Below, one piece after another: positions 62,054 to 64,000 of a DNA stretch of 64,000 bases. The position numbers and the translations under genes are program-made. Each line of letters begins with the position of its first letter. Within the stretch, counting starts at the first letter, position 1. Below the pieces are notes generated by a model that saw nothing but the letters and a program-made list of their open reading frames with translations, did not search any database and was not told the origin of the DNA. The stretch comes from Agelas oroides. Taxonomy: Eukaryota; Porifera; Demospongiae; Agelasida; Agelasidae. The stretch spans positions 6,915,620 to 6,979,619 of the forward strand of contig OX422189.1 in NCBI GenBank assembly GCA_949130485.1. The letters run 5' to 3'.

Positions 62054-64000
62054 ACCACCTTCAAATAGCTTGCTACGGCCCTGTCACGAGCTGCACTACG
62101 TAATACACAAATGTGCTGCTTTATCAATGTTGTCACATGTTGCCTCAGGTGTTTAACTTAGGAATGGAAGCACATTGCATATAGGCATTGCAGCTTGTGA
62201 ACAGGTAAAAGCATCATACAGTGATACTACCTATAGATATAGAACCAGCTACATATTAAACGTGAACAACGACATTCTCTAAGGTGGGAACTAGATAGAA
62301 ATGAAGATGCATCGTTTCAGTATAGGAGGCAAGGTAGCTGTGAATGTCATAAATTCAGACAGGAGCTAGGTAGGTGTGAAGGTGATCAATAATTGAAGGA
62401 TCCAGGTAGCTGTGAAAGTTAATCGTTTTCTCTTAGCAGAAAATATTTAGCTGTGAGGCATGTAATTCTTAATAGTCTTTCTCAACAGGGAGACCACTAG
62501 CTACGAAGTAAGTATAACCACTAATCATGATCAGATGACAACTTGTTTGCAACTTGGTTCTGATCGTACTGTCCTAAATACCCGACTGACTTCTAAATCG
62601 TTTATATCACAATGTATAACTTGATGCATTCATGAACATGTGCAGGAGTCAGTGCATATCCAACATCAGCTATACACAAAGTGAGGTCATATTAAATTTA
62701 GTCCCATGCAGTGTGAACTGCCTACTTGCATTACATCTACTAATTTTGTAATAGCCATCCGAGACAACTAATGAGATTGCTCAAATGGAACCTGCTACAT
62801 GAGAGTAAACTTTTAATTTGATTAGTCAGTGTGGATACTAGTATACTAATAATGTTCAGTTGTAAACCACAGCACAGTTTATAGTACAATCTAGCCTTGT
62901 TCCCAGGCCCATCTGATTTTTCGAATGGGCCTGGGAACGAAGCTAAGTGCAATCATACACATGTATAGATTACACTGTACACAAATACAGTGTATATTAC
63001 GCATTAGAATGTAGTATACCGCAATTTGGTGTGAAAATTGGGATAAATACATGTACAGCATTTGTAATGCACACTAGGCTTTGCCTTGTTTATTTAAGAC
63101 ATCATTTGTGCTATTCCAAGTACCATAGTAAACTGTGCTATTGCCTACATGATTATATGATGTAACATGATGTAGATATAGATCTCAGTGCATTTAGAGA
63201 AGGGAACTGAAACATGATTTGTTATAAGTGACATAATACGATTTAGAATGGACAAACAAACTCTTGGATTCTGATGTGGAGCTGGCGTTTTGCCATCAGA
63301 GAACGAAATCTTATTCATCCATTGTGTATTCTTGTCACAGAATTCAATTCCAGCATCCAGAACATGACACTAGTTTGACAGGTCAGGCTTGGACTGAGAA
63401 ATGTTCTGCTGTTTTGCTTCCACAAAAATACATACTCAAGAACAGTGAATCTCCTGTTGTTCAGAATAAGCTTCAACACAAACTGCAAAATTAGTGGTTT
63501 TATCAGGAGGACCATGGAGAGCTTGCTTGTCTTGAGGATACTTTCAAGCTTTTCACACTTTCTGTTCATACCCACTTACTTCTAAAGGTGATGTAGAGCT
63601 GGCATATTGGGGAACATTTAAGTCACTTGTCAGTTGTTCAAAGGGAAGGGGTAGTCCAAAAAGCATGAATACAATTAAAAACTTTGAACAAGCAGAAACT
63701 GCTGCATAATTTTTGGATTTTAGACGAAATGGGACACGTGCCCATTTTTTAGACGAAATGAGATTAGATAAGATGAAATGGGCTGACACTATTACACATG
63801 GGACAAGTGAGGGACAGGTGACTTATATGTTCCCAATGTGTTACACGTGGGACAGGTGACAAATAAATGCTCCCCATGTACATGGGAAATTTTGCTATTT
63901 TAAGTATCCTATAGTACCAAGAAAAACGCGTGTAAGTTTTCGACGCTAAGCACTGTAAAACACTTGGGTTACTTCAACCACACTCTTAGGCTGTCTCAGT
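62054..64000. other. no gene recognised
   Basis: AT-rich intergenic sequence. Repeated AGGTAGCTGTGAA motifs lie at about 62330-62420. The plus and minus open frames at 63264-63789 show no known domain. Confidence 0.35.
62892..62945. mobile_element. 54-bp palindromic MITE, TAGCCTTG type
   Basis: TAGCCTTGTTCCCAGGCCCA and TGGGCCTGGGAACGAAGCTA. The flanks AGTACAATC and AGTGCAATC agree at 8 of 9. Confidence 0.9.

Noticed and set aside
63264-63789. Gene at the right edge
   Set aside because: Only short overlapping open frames on both strands, no domain or splice pattern.

Overview
The window looks like nuclear DNA from a demosponge, probably Amphimedon queenslandica or a close relative. That is an inference from the AT-rich composition, the many GCATGC and TAGCTAGC motifs, small exons with short introns, and large LDL-receptor class A (LDLa) families among many small transposons. 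Nothing bacterial is present, and I recognised no rRNA or tRNA gene.

The main content is a tandem family of minus-strand genes for type I membrane proteins: signal peptide, LDLa repeats (one exon each, every boundary phase 1), one transmembrane segment and a short cytoplasmic tail. Three copies can be assembled with canonical splice sites and an open frame: gene B (26714-31953, about 325 aa), gene C (38739-49397, about 563 aa, ten LDLa repeats in five alternating pairs) and gene D (52840-61858, about 352 aa, with a different tail). A start fragment of another copy lies at 9894-10422. Decayed copies fill 10990-18874, an orphan tail lies at 49815-50957, and an inverted plus-strand piece at 5490-6110. 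The B and C tails, and the decayed tail at 17155, are proline rich and carry PPxY motifs. The 5' ends (signal-peptide exon, intron 1 and upstream block) are duplicated among B, C and D.

Layout: 838-5000, a non-LTR retrotransposon with two overlapping ORFs on the minus strand; 6262-7813, a frameshifted CARF/MULE-domain gene on the plus strand; 7.9-9.5 kb, a repeated unit; 9.9-18.9 kb, the first LDLa cluster with a DIRS-like remnant; 20.0-21.5 kb, a 53-bp minisatellite; 21.8-22.9 kb, a long inverted-repeat element; 23.7-24.6 kb, a repetitive-protein gene split by a MITE; 26.3 kb, an MFS-transporter remnant; 26.7-62 kb, genes B, C and D with their duplicated flanks.

The second theme is a set of short inverted-repeat insertions with ends TAGCCTCG or TAGTCTCG and 9-bp target duplications, from 399 bp down to 32 and 24 bp. 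Paralogous segments give empty sites for some of them. hAT-like elements with 8-bp duplications occur at 31395 and 36397. Exon boundaries were read by eye from AG/GT sites, reading phase and LDLa cysteine spacing; there is no transcript evidence.
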